Assembly: GCA_963824095.1 (NCBI GenBank)
Contig: CAWGNS010000001.1
Span: forward strand, 142,060 to 206,059
DNA: 64,000 nt
Direction of reading: 5' to 3'
Origin: JBBDWJ01 sp963824095
GTDB taxonomy: Bacteria; Acidobacteriota; Terriglobia; Bryobacterales; UBA6623
Shown here: one piece after another, positions 1-8,170 of the stretch
Numbering within the stretch: position 1 is the first letter of the stretch
Layout: each line of letters starts with the position of its first letter
The notes under the pieces: model-generated
Database searches by the model: none
Seen by the model: only the letters and a program-made list of their open reading frames with translations
Told to the model about the DNA's origin: nothing
Translations under genes and position numbers: made by a program

Positions 1-1336
1 CCTTCAGCTCGCCGTCGGCCGAGACGCTGAACTGCACCAGGCCGGCCAGTTGGGGGTCGAGCGCGATCTGGTCGTTGAGCCGGTCGCGAATCTCGTTGGT
101 GGTGTCGGCCGGGGTCGCGCCGCCCAGGATGGGGTCGGTGGTGATGGTGCGCTGGATGGTTCCATCGGCGCTGGTGAAGGTGACCGAGACCGTGTTGCCG
201 GCCGCGGGACCGGACGGCGGTGCCGCGGCGACGAAAAAGCTGTCGATCGTGGCGCTGATCGAGGCCGTGACGCCGTTCGTGAAGTCGACCTGCACGCTCA
301 GCGGCGGCGCCGGCGGGTCGTCGCCGGTGGTTCCCGCGGTGCGCCCCGCGCCGCTGTAGTAAGAGGTCGCGTAGCGAAACAGCGGCTGGCCGGCAAGGCC
401 GGTGAGATCGACGCCGCGCGCCTGCTGTTCGTTGACCTGGTCGGCGATGGACTTGGCGAGACGGTTGACGTCGGTCTGAAAGCCGGGGATGGTCTGGTTG
501 CGGGCCTCGAGAATCGCGCCCAGCTCGCCGCCCTGGCCCTCGAAATCGGCGGTGACGTCGCGGCCGTTGGCGCCGTGAATCACCAGCTTGCCTTGCGACA
601 CCGAAGCCGAGATCGGAAACGCCGTGGTCCCCACCAGCAGCGGTGCGCCCTCGGCGGTCAGCGAGACCGTGCCGTCGGACTGTTGCAGCACGTCGAAGTT
701 CACCAGCTCAGACAGGTCGTTGTAGACCTGCGTGAGGCGGGTCTGGTTTGAGAGGTTGACGTCGCCGTTGGCGTTGGTCTTGTTGGCGGCGAGTTTGGCG
801 GCTTCCCCCAGCAAGGTATTGACCGTACCTACCAGCGAGTAGGCTTCGCTTTCCAGCTGCCGGCTGCGCTCCTCCAGGTTCTGGTTGGCGCCGCGGAAGG
901 CGTCGGCCGCCGCGCCGGCGGTGCGCAGCACTTCGCTGCGCAGATTGGGGTCGGTGGGGTTGACCGCCAGGCTCGCCAGCGACGCGAAAAAGTTGTCGAC
1001 GCCGCGTCCGATGGTGCCTTCGGCGTCGAGCGGAAAGGCCACCTCGACCTGGTCGAGAATGCTTTTCGATTTGTCGTAGAGCGAGGTCTGTTGCCGCGCG
1101 CCGAGCACCTGCAGCTCGAGGAAGCGGTCGCGCAGTTCTTCGGTGGCGATGACGTCGACGCCCAGGCCGGGCACGGTCGACTGCTGTGGTAGCACCACCG
1201 GCGACAGCACCGTGCGGGCGCGGGCGTAGAACGGCGTGGCGGCGTTGGAGATGTTGGTCTGCACCACCGCCAGCGCCTGTTCGAATGCGCCCAGGCTGCG
1301 GGTGGCCGCCGAAAGGGTGCCGCTGAGGTTGCCCAC
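1..1336 (-). CDS. flgK: Flagellar hook-associated protein FlgK (3' end beyond window)
   Basis: FlgK forms the hook-filament junction outside the cell. The visible 445 residues begin at a GTG (1334-1336) and show the N-terminal rod/hook signature (LSGTLSAATRSLGAFEQALA, then QTNISNAATPFY) followed by the FlgK-typical region FASLASLAVNPTDPNLR with the downstream AAADAFRGANQNLEE helix. The C-terminal helical part is cut off by the window start. The start sits 3 bases after the flgN stop codon, with GGAGG just upstream inside the end of flgN, so the two are translationally linked. No ATG fits the N-terminal domain, which is why GTG is chosen. Confidence 0.9.
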   Translation of the reverse strand, partial: MGNLSGTLSAATRSLGAFEQALAVVQTNISNAATPFYARARTVLSPVVLPQQSTVPGLGVDVIATEELRDRFLELQVLGARQQTSLYDKSKSILDQVEVAFPLDAEGTIGRGVDNFFASLASLAVNPTDPNLRSEVLRTAGAAADAFRGANQNLEERSRQLESEAYSLVGTVNTLLGEAAKLAANKTNANGDVNLSNQTRLTQVYNDLSELVNFDVLQQSDGTVSLTAEGAPLLVGTTAFPISASVSQGKLVIHGANGRDVTADFEGQGGELGAILEARNQTIPGFQTDVNRLAKSIADQVNEQQARGVDLTGLAGQPLFRYATSYYSGAGRTAGTTGDDPPAPPLSVQVDFTNGVTASISATIDSFFVAAAPPSGPAAGNTVSVTFTSADGTIQRTITTDPILGGATPADTTNEIRDRLNDQIALDPQLAGLVQFSVSADGELK

Positions 1337-1339
1337 GCT

Positions 1340-1825
1340 TCAGGCCTCCTGCTCGAAACCGCCGCCGCGGTAGTGCGCCGCCGGGCCGGGCTGGCGGCTG
1401 TGAACCTGCCCGTCGCGGTCATAAGAGCTGTCGCGAGGCCCGGCCAGCAAGTCGAGCATCCCCGACTCGACCGCCGCCACTTGCCGCGCCACCTCCGTCA
1501 ACACCACCAGCCGCCGCCCGAGCCGCTCGCAGCTCTCGCGGAGCCCGGCCGGGGGCGGGGAACCGCCCACGATGGCCCGCTTCAAGGTTTCGAGCCGGGC
1601 AGCTTCGGGCTCGATGCTGCGGAAATGCTCGTCCAGCTCGCCATAGCGGCTCAGGCGCAGCAGATCCATGGCGCGATCAAGGCTGCTGGCGAGGGCGTCG
1701 ATGGTGCTGGGGTGGCCGGTTGGGTTCGGCACCGTGTTGGGGCCGGGCTGGGGCATCATGGTGGTGTTGGGGGGTTGAGCCACGGGCGCGTTGGGGTTGG
1801 GCTGGGGCATGGGGTTGTGGCTCAT
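1340..1825 (-). CDS. flgN: FlgN-like flagellar export chaperone
   Basis: Small cytosolic chaperone expected to hold FlgK/FlgL before export. The protein (161 aa from the ATG at 1825) has a Pro/Asn/Gln-rich N-terminal 35 residues, then a helical region (ALASSLDRAMDLLRLSRYGE... LETLKRAIVGG) and a C-terminus with YDRDGQV, a pattern typical of FlgN tails. Identity rests on this plus its position directly before flgK, with 3 bases between stop and the flgK start. An open frame continues upstream to 2059 but that extension is composed of repeat DNA and is unlikely to be translated. No clear Shine-Dalgarno site precedes 1825. Confidence 0.7.
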   Translation of the reverse strand: MSHNPMPQPNPNAPVAQPPNTTMMPQPGPNTVPNPTGHPSTIDALASSLDRAMDLLRLSRYGELDEHFRSIEPEAARLETLKRAIVGGSPPPAGLRESCERLGRRLVVLTEVARQVAAVESGMLDLLAGPRDSSYDRDGQVHSRQPGPAAHYRGGGFEQEA

Positions 1826-1913
1826 TCGGGGCGTTGGGTTGCGACAGGCGTTCCCCAGGTGCCGAGTCGCCCGGCAGCGCTCGGGCCGGCCACCGCACCT
1901 GACCGCGACGCCC

Positions 1914-1948
1914 GAAAACAGAGCCGCAGGCGTAGGCCGGCGGGCCGA
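1914..1948 (-). repeat. Dispersed GC-rich repeat (CTGCGGCTCTG family)
   Basis: Family with core GGCCCGCCGGCTYACGCCTG followed by CGGCTCTGTTTTC. Other copies: 2241-2273 (+), 12831-12860 (+), 27621-27655 (-), 27787-27819 (+), 41637-41670 (+), and a diverged one near 5107-5140. All are intergenic. Confidence 0.75.
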
Positions 1949-2046
1949 GTCGGCAGAGCGACCCGTTGCGAAGCGCTGTAGTGACAGCGCGGTGGAAGGG
2001 GCTCTTAAGCCAAGACATTTAGACCGACACGCCCGAATCTTCAGAA

Positions 2047-2128
2047 GGGGGACAGTCACTGTGTCTGGCGCCCGGCGAATCCTGGAAGCCTCGGAAACGT
2101 CGAGGCGCGAGACGCGGTGGCTATCCCC
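2047..2128. repeat. ~80-bp inverted element ending in GGGGACAGTCACC
   Basis: The left part reads GGGGGACAGTCACTGTGTC and the reverse complement of the right part reads GGGGATAGCCACCGCGTCTC, so the two ends are imperfect inverted repeats of more than 25 bp. The best copy is at 4842-4923 and a half copy at 53198-53240. It resembles a small non-autonomous palindromic element. Confidence 0.7.
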
Positions 2129-2240
2129 ATCGAGCCCCCATCGAGCCTATGGCGCCACATGGCGCTGGACGGCGCGGAACGCCGCCGGACGGGCGCCCCG
2201 CGGCGGTTGTCGTGGCGGCCCGCCCGCTGCCTGGCGACTC

Positions 2241-2273
2241 GGCCCGCCGGCTCATGCCTGCGGCTCTGTTTTC
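2241..2273 (+). repeat. Dispersed GC-rich repeat (CTGCGGCTCTG family)
   Basis: Plus-orientation copy lying about 290 bp from the oppositely oriented copy at 1914-1948, just downstream of flgM. Confidence 0.75.
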
Positions 2274-2303
2274 TCGGGCCGCCGGTTTCTCGGGCCGCCG
2301 GGC

Positions 2304-2666
2304 CTAGCTCGGCGCCGGCGGGCTCTCGACTCCGGGGCGGGGTGGCGCGGGTTCGTTGCGCAGCGCTTCGTCCACCAGTTGCTTGGCGATCTCCTGGCTC
2401 GAGGCTTGGAGCGTGCCGTTGTTGACCGACTGCTGGATCTGGTCGACCCGCTGCACCTCGGCCGGGCTGTCGGTGGCGAGCGAGCGCGCCAGTTCGGTGC
2501 CCAGCGACGACAGGCTCACCGAGTCGGACTGGCCCGACTCGCGGCTGCGCTGCTGGCGCTCGAGTTGTGCCTGCTGCGTCTGCTCGACCTGGCTGGACCG
2601 CGTGTCCTGCTCGGAACGAACGTCGCTGGATGGGGCGAAGTTGTCGCCCAGTGGGGAAATACCCAT
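2304..2666 (-). CDS. flgM: Anti-sigma-28 factor FlgM
   Basis: FlgM binds and inhibits the flagellar sigma factor FliA until it is exported through the completed hook. The 120-residue protein has a Gln/Arg/Ser-rich disordered N-terminal half and the conserved C-terminal sigma-binding region (DSVSLSSLGTELARSL, then VQRVDQIQQSVNNGTL and IAKQLVDEAL). It ends in a Pro-rich tail. ATG at 2666 is preferred over the upstream TTG (2678) because GGGGG precedes it at fair spacing. It lies between flgJ and flgN/flgK, a normal place for a late-gene regulator. Confidence 0.9.
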   Translation of the reverse strand: MGISPLGDNFAPSSDVRSEQDTRSSQVEQTQQAQLERQQRSRESGQSDSVSLSSLGTELARSLATDSPAEVQRVDQIQQSVNNGTLQASSQEIAKQLVDEALRNEPAPPRPGVESPPAPS

Positions 2667-3025
2667 ATGCGCCCCCAAGTGGTTCTATCTTTCTCTTCTC
2701 CTTCCCCTACCTTATCGGCAGTTTGGAGGAAAACGTGATGGCCGGCGGAGGCTGGGGGGCCGGGGCGGCTGGGAGCGGGCGGAGCAGGCCGCAGCCGGCC
2801 GCCGGGCAGGGTTCGGGAGCGGCTTGTATCACCTGCGGCGGGAGCCGAAATTCGTCCCAATGGCCCCATAGAAGAGGCCGTTCCGATGGCCCACGGAAGC
2901 CGGAACGGCCACCCGTGGCGTGAATCTCCAGGTTTGCCGCGTACCGATTCGTCGGTACGTAGGGCCAACAAGCTCGAAGGCCGGGGCCCCCAACAACCGC
3001 CGTCCCGGTGCCCTTGGGACTTGCC
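2667..3025. other. Spacer between flgJ and flgM with one hairpin repeat
   Basis: No gene is supported. The main recognisable content is the minus-strand copy of the NGAA-hairpin repeat at 2910-2966. Confidence 0.6.
2910..2966 (-). repeat. NGAA-hairpin repeat, copy A
   Basis: On the minus strand the repeat runs GGCCCTA, then a perfect 8-bp stem CGTACCGA-CGAA-TCGGTACG (2940-2959), then GCGGCAAACCTGGAGATTC and ACGCCACGGGTG. Other copies: 3530-3586, 17011-17067, 28504-28559, 41527-41583, 44224-44280; diverged copy 62371-62395; 3' half only near 6966-6987. Confidence 0.85.
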
Positions 3026-3349
3026 CTATAGCCCGGGCTGGTTCGCCACTGGGTCATCGTTTGCGTCCAGATCATGGCTCGCTTCATTGAGGCTTTTCAA
3101 GATCATCTGCGAAATACCGAAAGCGCCGCGTTGAGCCAGAACCCGGGCGACGTGCTCCTCGGCGAGCTCCATATAGCCCTGGGCTCCGGTCTCGGTCGTG
3201 GGGTCGCTGAGCGGCTCGCTGGCTTCGCGGGCGGTCTTGAGCAGGCGCGCGATCAGCAGGGCCTCGAACTCGCGGGCGGCGGCGAGGGCGTCGATGGGGA
3301 CCCCGGCCGGGGTGAAAGTGAAGCCTTGGGGGAGATTGGCTATGGTCAT
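3026..3349 (-). CDS. flgJ: Rod-binding protein (FlgJ N-terminal domain only)
   Basis: FlgJ caps the growing rod in the periplasm. The 107-residue product has only the rod-binding domain: AAAREFEALLIARLLKTAREASEP near residues 24-47, GAQGYMELAEEHVARVLAQRGAFGIS near 55-80, and ILKSLNEA. The peptidoglycan-hydrolase domain found in enterobacterial FlgJ is absent, as in many other phyla, so a separate enzyme must open the wall. Start ATG 3347-3349. It is separated from flgI by 290 bp and from flgM by 360 bp, each spacer holding one hairpin repeat. Confidence 0.85.
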   Translation of the reverse strand: MTIANLPQGFTFTPAGVPIDALAAAREFEALLIARLLKTAREASEPLSDPTTETGAQGYMELAEEHVARVLAQRGAFGISQMILKSLNEASHDLDANDDPVANQPGL

Positions 3350-3529
3350 GGTTTTTATGTTGTTTTGGGATGGTTCTGTGAAGATGGAACGGGTTGGCGA
3401 TCAAGCCCCGACGGGCCACTCGATCCGCAAGGGTGAGCTCGCGTTGCGAGGCTGGGTTGGTCGGGTGTTTAAGATTGGTTTCCTGTGTGTGTCCCGGTGG
3501 TGCTCTCGCCCCCGGCCTCTCTGCTTGTT

Positions 3530-3586
3530 GGCCCAACGTACCGACGAATCGGTAAGCGGCAAACCTGGAGGTTCACGCCACGGGTG
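3530..3586 (+). repeat. NGAA-hairpin repeat, copy B
   Basis: Stem CGTACCGA-CGAA-TCGGTAAG with one mismatch, followed by the conserved CGGCAAACCTGGAGGTTC and ACGCCACGGGTG. It lies between flgI and flgJ, in the opposite orientation to copy A on the other side of flgJ. Confidence 0.85.
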
Positions 3587-3639
3587 CCAATTCCGGCTTC
3601 TGTGCGTTGGGCCGGCGCGGGTTTGAGGGCTTCTGGTCT

Positions 3640-4773
3640 TCAGATGACCTCCAGTTCGGCATCGAGGGCTCCCGAGGCGGCGATGCTTTGCATGATGGCG
3701 ATGATGTCGCGCGGCGTGGAGCCGATGGCGATCAAGGCGGCGACCAGCTCTTCGACCGTGGCGCCCTCGGCGATCTTCACCTCGCGGGCCTTTTGTTCCT
3801 GCACCTGGACCCCGACTTGCGGGGTGACCACGGTCTGGCCGGGTGAGAGCGGCGGCGGCTGCGAGACCTGGTAGTCGGTCACCACCTGCACGGTCAGATT
3901 GCCGTGCAGCACCGCCACCGGGGCGATTCTCACGGTATTGCCAATGACGACCGTGCCGGTGCGTTCGTTGAGCACGACCTTGGCACGGCGGTCGGTTTCG
4001 ATCTCGACGATATCGATCTGGGCGATGAAATCGACCCCCCGCAACTGGTAGGCGGGGGGCATGCGGACCGCGACAATGCCGGAGTTGACGGCTTCGGCGA
4101 CGGCGTTGGGGAAAGTGCGGTTGAGGGCGGCGGCGATGTGCGAGGCGGTGACGAAGTCGGGCCGCCGCAGTTGCAGCCGGAAGCCGGCCGGGTCGGGCTC
4201 GACCGACGGCGCGCTGCGCTCGATCAGGGCGCCTTCGGGGATGCGCCCGACCGTGGGGTGGTTGACCTGGACGCTGGTGCCGCCGCGGCCGGCCGAAAAT
4301 CCGCCGATCGACAGCGGTCCCTGGGCGACGGCGTAGACCTCGCCGTCAGCGGCTTTGAGCGGGGTGAGTACCAGCGTCCCGCCCTGCAGCGTATCGGCGT
4401 CGCCGATCGAGGAGACCACGACATCGATGCGTCCGCCGGGGGTGGAGAAGGGCGGCAGCGTGGCGGTGACCATCACGGCGGCGACATTGTTGACGCGAAA
4501 ACCGGTCGGGGGGATGTTGACGCCCATCTTGCGCAGCAGGTTCGACAGCGATTGGATCGAGAACAGGGTTTGCTGGCCATCGCCGGTCCCGGCCAGGCCG
4601 ACCACCAGGCCATAGCCGATCAGCAGGTTGTCGCGGACTCCTTCGATGGTCACCAGGTCTTTGAGCCGGGCGGCGGGCAGCGGAGTCGGCAGCGGCCAGA
4701 GCAGCGTTGCCAGTAGCGTAACGATGAGCGCGACAGCGGTCCGGCGGGGCGCGGTGGTTTTTGCGGTTGGCAT
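3640..4773 (-). CDS. flgI: Flagellar P-ring protein FlgI
   Basis: FlgI assembles the P-ring in the peptidoglycan layer. The 377-residue product has a signal peptide (TAVALIVTLLATLLWPLP...AARLKDL), then the family signatures VRDNLLIGYGLVVGLAGTGDG, LLRKMGVNIPP and, near the C-terminus, VEELVAALIAIGSTPRDIIAIMQS. Length matches the family. The open frame extends upstream to 5148 but the ATG at 4773 places the signal peptide correctly, and the extension is repeat DNA. It is followed after 290 bp by flgJ and preceded after 436 bp by flgH. Confidence 0.95.
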   Translation of the reverse strand: MPTAKTTAPRRTAVALIVTLLATLLWPLPTPLPAARLKDLVTIEGVRDNLLIGYGLVVGLAGTGDGQQTLFSIQSLSNLLRKMGVNIPPTGFRVNNVAAVMVTATLPPFSTPGGRIDVVVSSIGDADTLQGGTLVLTPLKAADGEVYAVAQGPLSIGGFSAGRGGTSVQVNHPTVGRIPEGALIERSAPSVEPDPAGFRLQLRRPDFVTASHIAAALNRTFPNAVAEAVNSGIVAVRMPPAYQLRGVDFIAQIDIVEIETDRRAKVVLNERTGTVVIGNTVRIAPVAVLHGNLTVQVVTDYQVSQPPPLSPGQTVVTPQVGVQVQEQKAREVKIAEGATVEELVAALIAIGSTPRDIIAIMQSIAASGALDAELEVI

Positions 4774-5209
4774 GGTATCTGGTGCGGTTGTTCGGGTTCG
4801 GTTTCGGGGTCGTAATTCGGGTCGTGCCGGAGGGTGCCGGAGGGAGACAGTCACCGTGTTTCGCACTCTGCGAATCCCGTAAACCCCTGAAAAATCGAGG
4901 CGCGAAACGCGGTGACTGTCCCCATGAAGCATCGCTGCCGGGCCAGACTGGAGTCTTTCCGCAGCCTCGTGAACCCGCGCTGGTCGTCCCGGGCCGCTTC
5001 GGTTTCGCAAGCCGCCGGCAGGGTCGGGGTGTTTTCGATTCCGCAGGCGTTTCCGCTTCCCCGGAGGTGTAAGGTTGTCCGCGATTCCCGCAGTGCCTGC
5101 GTTCCTGGGCCGCCTGCGCGGGCTCACGCCTGCGGCTCTGAGTGGCAATTCTTGGCCACTGTTCGGCTTGCGTACAGCGTTGGCCGGTTCTTGTTCGGCG
5201 CCCCCCCGG
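4774..5209. other. Spacer between flgH and flgI with palindromic element
   Basis: No gene is supported. It holds the best copy of the ~80-bp GACAGTCACC inverted element (4842-4923) and a diverged CTGCGGCTCTG repeat (about 5107-5140). If these fold in RNA they would separate flgH from flgI in the transcript. Confidence 0.6.
4842..4923. repeat. ~80-bp inverted element, best copy
   Basis: The left end has GACAGTCACCGTGTTTCGC and the right end, reverse-complemented, has GACAGTCACCGCGTTTCGC: one mismatch over 19 bp. The central segment (CTGCGAATCCCGTAAA) is shared with the copies at 2047-2128 and 53198-53240. Confidence 0.8.
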
Positions 5210-5953
5210 TTAGAACGGCAGAATCTTCTGCAAAATGCGGTAGAGCAAATTCGGCCGGCGAATGGCGTCGTCGACCACGCCGCGGCCGTTGACCCGCAAA
5301 TCCATCAGGCCGATGCGGCTCGACGGCACGGCGTTGCCGGGGGTAATGTCGGCCGGACGCACCACGCCGCGCAGCCAGACGACCTGGCGCTCGGAATTGA
5401 CCAGGATTTCCTTGCCTCCTTCGATGATGATGTTGCCGTTGGGCATGACGTGGGTAACGTGGGTCGTCAGCACGGCGGTGACGCTGGTGGTGCGGCTGGT
5501 GCTGCCCTGGCCCTGCAGGCTCGAGTCGCCCGTCGAAGAAAGCAGATTGACCAGCGGGTTGCGCGCCCCGGGGATGCCCAACAGGGCCGGGATCGAGCTG
5601 TCGGCCGAGGAAGTACGGGCCTGCGCGGTGGCCCCGCTGGTGAGCGCGCTGGCCTGCTCGGCGATCTGGACCGTCACCAGGTCGCCGACCTGGGCCGCTT
5701 TGGGATCGCGCGAGACCTCGCCCAGAAAGCCCGTGCTGACGTAGAGCGAACCGGCAGCCGGGCCATTCTGGCGTGTCACCCGCAGCGAATCCTCGATGTA
5801 ACGGTTTAACTCCTGTTCGTTGTTCTGGGCGCCCAGCGGCGCGGTGAAGGCCACGGCCCACAGGGCGGCCAACACGGCGGCGCTGGTGGGACAGACCATC
5901 CTGTCTGTCCTGCTCCGCAACGGCGAGGGTAGCTGGGGGATGCGTCGGGTCAT
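5210..5953 (-). CDS. flgH: Flagellar L-ring protein FlgH
   Basis: FlgH is the outer-membrane L-ring. The 247-residue protein has an N-terminal export signal (VLAALWAVAFTAPLGAQ), and the family features GDLVTVQIAEQASALTSG, then HVTHVMPNGNIIIEGGKEI, VWLRGVVRPADITPGN and the C-terminal LMDLRVNGRGVV...LLYRILQKILPF. No lipobox cysteine is visible in the signal, unlike the usual lipoprotein FlgH. The ATG (5951-5953) overlaps the flgA stop as ATGA, so it is translationally coupled to flgA. Confidence 0.95.
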   Translation of the reverse strand: MTRRIPQLPSPLRSRTDRMVCPTSAAVLAALWAVAFTAPLGAQNNEQELNRYIEDSLRVTRQNGPAAGSLYVSTGFLGEVSRDPKAAQVGDLVTVQIAEQASALTSGATAQARTSSADSSIPALLGIPGARNPLVNLLSSTGDSSLQGQGSTSRTTSVTAVLTTHVTHVMPNGNIIIEGGKEILVNSERQVVWLRGVVRPADITPGNAVPSSRIGLMDLRVNGRGVVDDAIRRPNLLYRILQKILPF

Positions 5954-6900
5954 GGCAGCGATACCACCTCTGCCTGGCGCGAGTCGAGGATGCGGGCCCG
6001 CACGGTGGAGCCCGATTGCAGGTTGCGGCAGTGGATGATCTCGCCGTTGGCGCCCGATTCTTCGGCGCGCGCGGCGGTGCGCAGCACGACCCGTGGCGAG
6101 CGGTAGCGCAGCTCGATCATGTCGCCGCGCTGCACCGCCAGCGCCGCCTCCATCATGCGCTTTTCGAGGACCTCGCCAGCCTTGATACCCTGCCTGAGCT
6201 GTTGCCCAGTAACATCCTTGGAAGACAGGGCATATTGCTCTGGATCGCCGGGCAGAAAGCCGTTCTCGAAGCGGAAGTCCTGGGGGCCGATGGCGGTTCG
6301 CGCCTCGAGCGCTTCGCGCGCCACCGCGTAAGAGCCGCGCACGCGCGCCGTGGCCCGGAACGAGAGGTTGCCGCTGTGGCCGCGCGGGTCGGTCCAGCGC
6401 AGGGTCAGCGTGGCGGGCCGGCCCAGGCCGCGCAGGGGCGTGGGTAATGGGCTCGACAGCTCGAAATCGAGCGGCTCGGCCGGCAGCAGCGGCTGGTCAA
6501 AGCCGTTCAGCTCGACTTCGACCTGCTTTGTCTCGACGTGGTAGCGCTCGGCGACGGCCGCGACGACCAGTTGGCGGACCTCGGAGCTGTCCAGGCGGCG
6601 CATCTTGCGGGACAGCAGGATGGCGTCGGGCACCGCCTTGGGGTCGAGCGTGATGCCCAGGTCTTCCGCCCACCCCAGCAGATCGGCGCGCGAGACGCGG
6701 CGCTCGACGCCCGGCAGCGGGGCGTAGCCGAGAATCGTGTCGGGGTCGGCGGCCTGGAACGCGGGGACGACGGCGGCCAGGTCGGACGCCAGGATACGGT
6801 CGGCGTGGAGTTGGATCTGGGGCGGGTTGGCGGCGGCCAGGGCCAGCGTGGCGAGCAGACAGGCCCCTAGAGGCGGTTTCCATGCACTAGTGGTTCTCAT
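5950..6900 (-). CDS. flgA: Flagellar P-ring assembly chaperone FlgA
   Basis: Periplasmic chaperone for P-ring assembly. From the ATG at 6900 the 316-residue product starts with a signal peptide (WKPPLGACLLATLALAAA). The C-terminal SAF-type region is clear: YAVAREALEARTAIGPQDF, then DVTGQQLRQGIKAGEVLEKRMM, VQRGDMIELRYRSP and NGEIIHCRNLQSGSTVRARI. The N-terminal half is longer than in short FlgA proteins. An in-frame ATG at 6930 is possible, but the later start gives a normal signal peptide. A weak sigma-54-like GG-N10-GC sequence lies at 6946-6960 on the minus strand. The stop overlaps flgH. Confidence 0.9.
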   Translation of the reverse strand: MRTTSAWKPPLGACLLATLALAAANPPQIQLHADRILASDLAAVVPAFQAADPDTILGYAPLPGVERRVSRADLLGWAEDLGITLDPKAVPDAILLSRKMRRLDSSEVRQLVVAAVAERYHVETKQVEVELNGFDQPLLPAEPLDFELSSPLPTPLRGLGRPATLTLRWTDPRGHSGNLSFRATARVRGSYAVAREALEARTAIGPQDFRFENGFLPGDPEQYALSSKDVTGQQLRQGIKAGEVLEKRMMEAALAVQRGDMIELRYRSPRVVLRTAARAEESGANGEIIHCRNLQSGSTVRARILDSRQAEVVSLP

Positions 6901-6965
6901 ATGATTCTCTGATCTTATTGGGGTATTCATGAAGTAAAAATTTAAGCGTGACGGTGGCCAACCGA

Positions 6966-6987
6966 GGCGGGGAGGTTCACGCCACGG
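6966..6987 (+). repeat. Partial NGAA-hairpin repeat (3' half)
   Basis: GCGGGGAGGTTCACGCCACGGG matches the 3' half of the hairpin repeat; the stem-loop half is missing. Confidence 0.5.
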
Positions 6988-7125
6988 GCAGCGGGCCTGG
7001 CTTCGGGTGCTGCTGGGGCCGGGTTGGGTCTGTTGGCCTGCATCTTTTTTGGCTTGCGGTTGGCTTGCGGCTCGGCTGTGGTCCGCGCGATTGTCAGGCC
7101 GGGCCTTGGTTGGTTAGCCCTTCGG

Positions 7126-7918
7126 CTAGACGCTCAACTGGTTTGCCTGCTGGTACATTTCATCGGCGGTGCGCACCACCCGGGCGTTGGCTTCGTAGGC
7201 GCGTTGGGCCGTGATGAGCTGGATGAATTCCTCGACGACGCTGACGTTGGAGTTTTCCAAAAAGCCCTGGCGGAGCTGGCCCAGGCCTTCCTGGCCTCCA
7301 GGCAAGCCGACGATGGGGTCCCCGGAGGCTTCGGTCGGCTGGAACAGGTTGTTGCCCAGGGCTTTGAGGCCGGCCGGGTTTTGGAACATGGCGATCTCGA
7401 TCGAGCCGGCCTGCTGCGCCTGGTTCTGGCCGGGCTGGGTATAGCTGACGGTGCCGTCGAGGCCGATGCTGACGTCGAGCGCGTCCTGCGGGACGGTAAT
7501 GTTGGGCTCGACGAAGTCGCCGTTGTTGGTGACCAGTTGGCCGTCGCGGTTGAGCTGGAACGAGCCGGCGCGGGAGTAGGCGAGTTCGCCCGTCGGCTGG
7601 CGGATCTGGAAGAAACCGTTGCCGGCGATGACCACATCGAGCGGGTTGCCGGTGCCGACGAAATCGCCCTGCCGGAAGATCACCTCGTTGGCGACGACCC
7701 GCGTTCCCAACCCCAGTTGCAGCCCGGTCGGGAACACGGTCTGCTCGCCCGACTGAGTGCCGGGGGCGGTGAGCGTCTGGTAGAGCAGGTCCTGGAACTG
7801 CACTTTGCGGGTCTTAAAGCCGGTGGTGTTGGCGTTCGCCAGAGTTGTTGGCGATGGTGTCGACGTTGAGTTGCTGGGCCAGCATGCCGCTGGCGGCGCT
7901 GTATAAGGCTCGGATCAT
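7126..7918 (-). pseudogene. flgG: Distal rod protein FlgG, interrupted by a one-base insertion
   Basis: FlgG forms the distal flagellar rod. From the ATG at 7918 (GAGGACC upstream) the protein reads MIRALYSAASGMLAQQLNVD and TIANN, the canonical FlgG start, then shifts frame and stops after about 35 codons. Removing one base (the extra A at 7843 on the plus strand) restores LANANTTGFKTRKVQFQDLL and joins the 225-residue open remainder (from 7803), which carries PLDVVIAGNGFFQIRQPTG, AYSRAGSFQLNRDGQLV and the C-terminal EEFIQLITAQRAYEANARVV. Restored length is 263 aa, normal for FlgG. All other genes here are intact, so a sequencing or assembly error is as likely as a real mutation. Confidence 0.85.
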
Positions 7919-8117
7919 GAAGGTCCTCGGGTGGCGCAGGCTATCTTGCCTGTGTCTGGGTTTTGTTGGGAGGTTGTTGTTGAGCTATTGCTTGTACATT
8001 TATCGTTAGTAATGACTTGTCGGATCACTGACCTCCCGGTTCGACTTCCTTGGTTTGCTTCCTTCTGGCTTTCGCGCCGGCTTGTTTTGCGGGTCGCGAC
8101 CGATTTCACAGGCAGGA

Positions 8118-8170
8118 TTGCCCGTGCCACTTCTAATTGCCTGTGCCACTTCAAGTTGCCTGTGCCACTA
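8118..8170 (+). repeat. Three 19-bp tandem repeats at the end of flgF
   Basis: TTGCCYGTGCCACTT occurs at 8118, 8137 and 8156 with a 19-bp period, running into the flgF stop codon. Related AGGC/GCCTG palindromes occur near 7933-7958 and 16871-16895. Confidence 0.7.

Larger units (their letters stand above)
1826..2303. other. Spacer between flgM and flgN filled with dispersed repeats
   Basis: No gene is supported here. The 478 bp hold two copies of the GCCGGC/CTGCGGCTCTG repeat in opposite orientation (1914-1948 and 2241-2273) and one imperfect ~80-bp inverted element (2047-2128). Confidence 0.7.

Noticed and set aside
6946..6960. Sigma-54-like site before flgA
   Set aside because: GG-N10-GC spacing is kept but the -12 element is ACGC, too weak to call alone.
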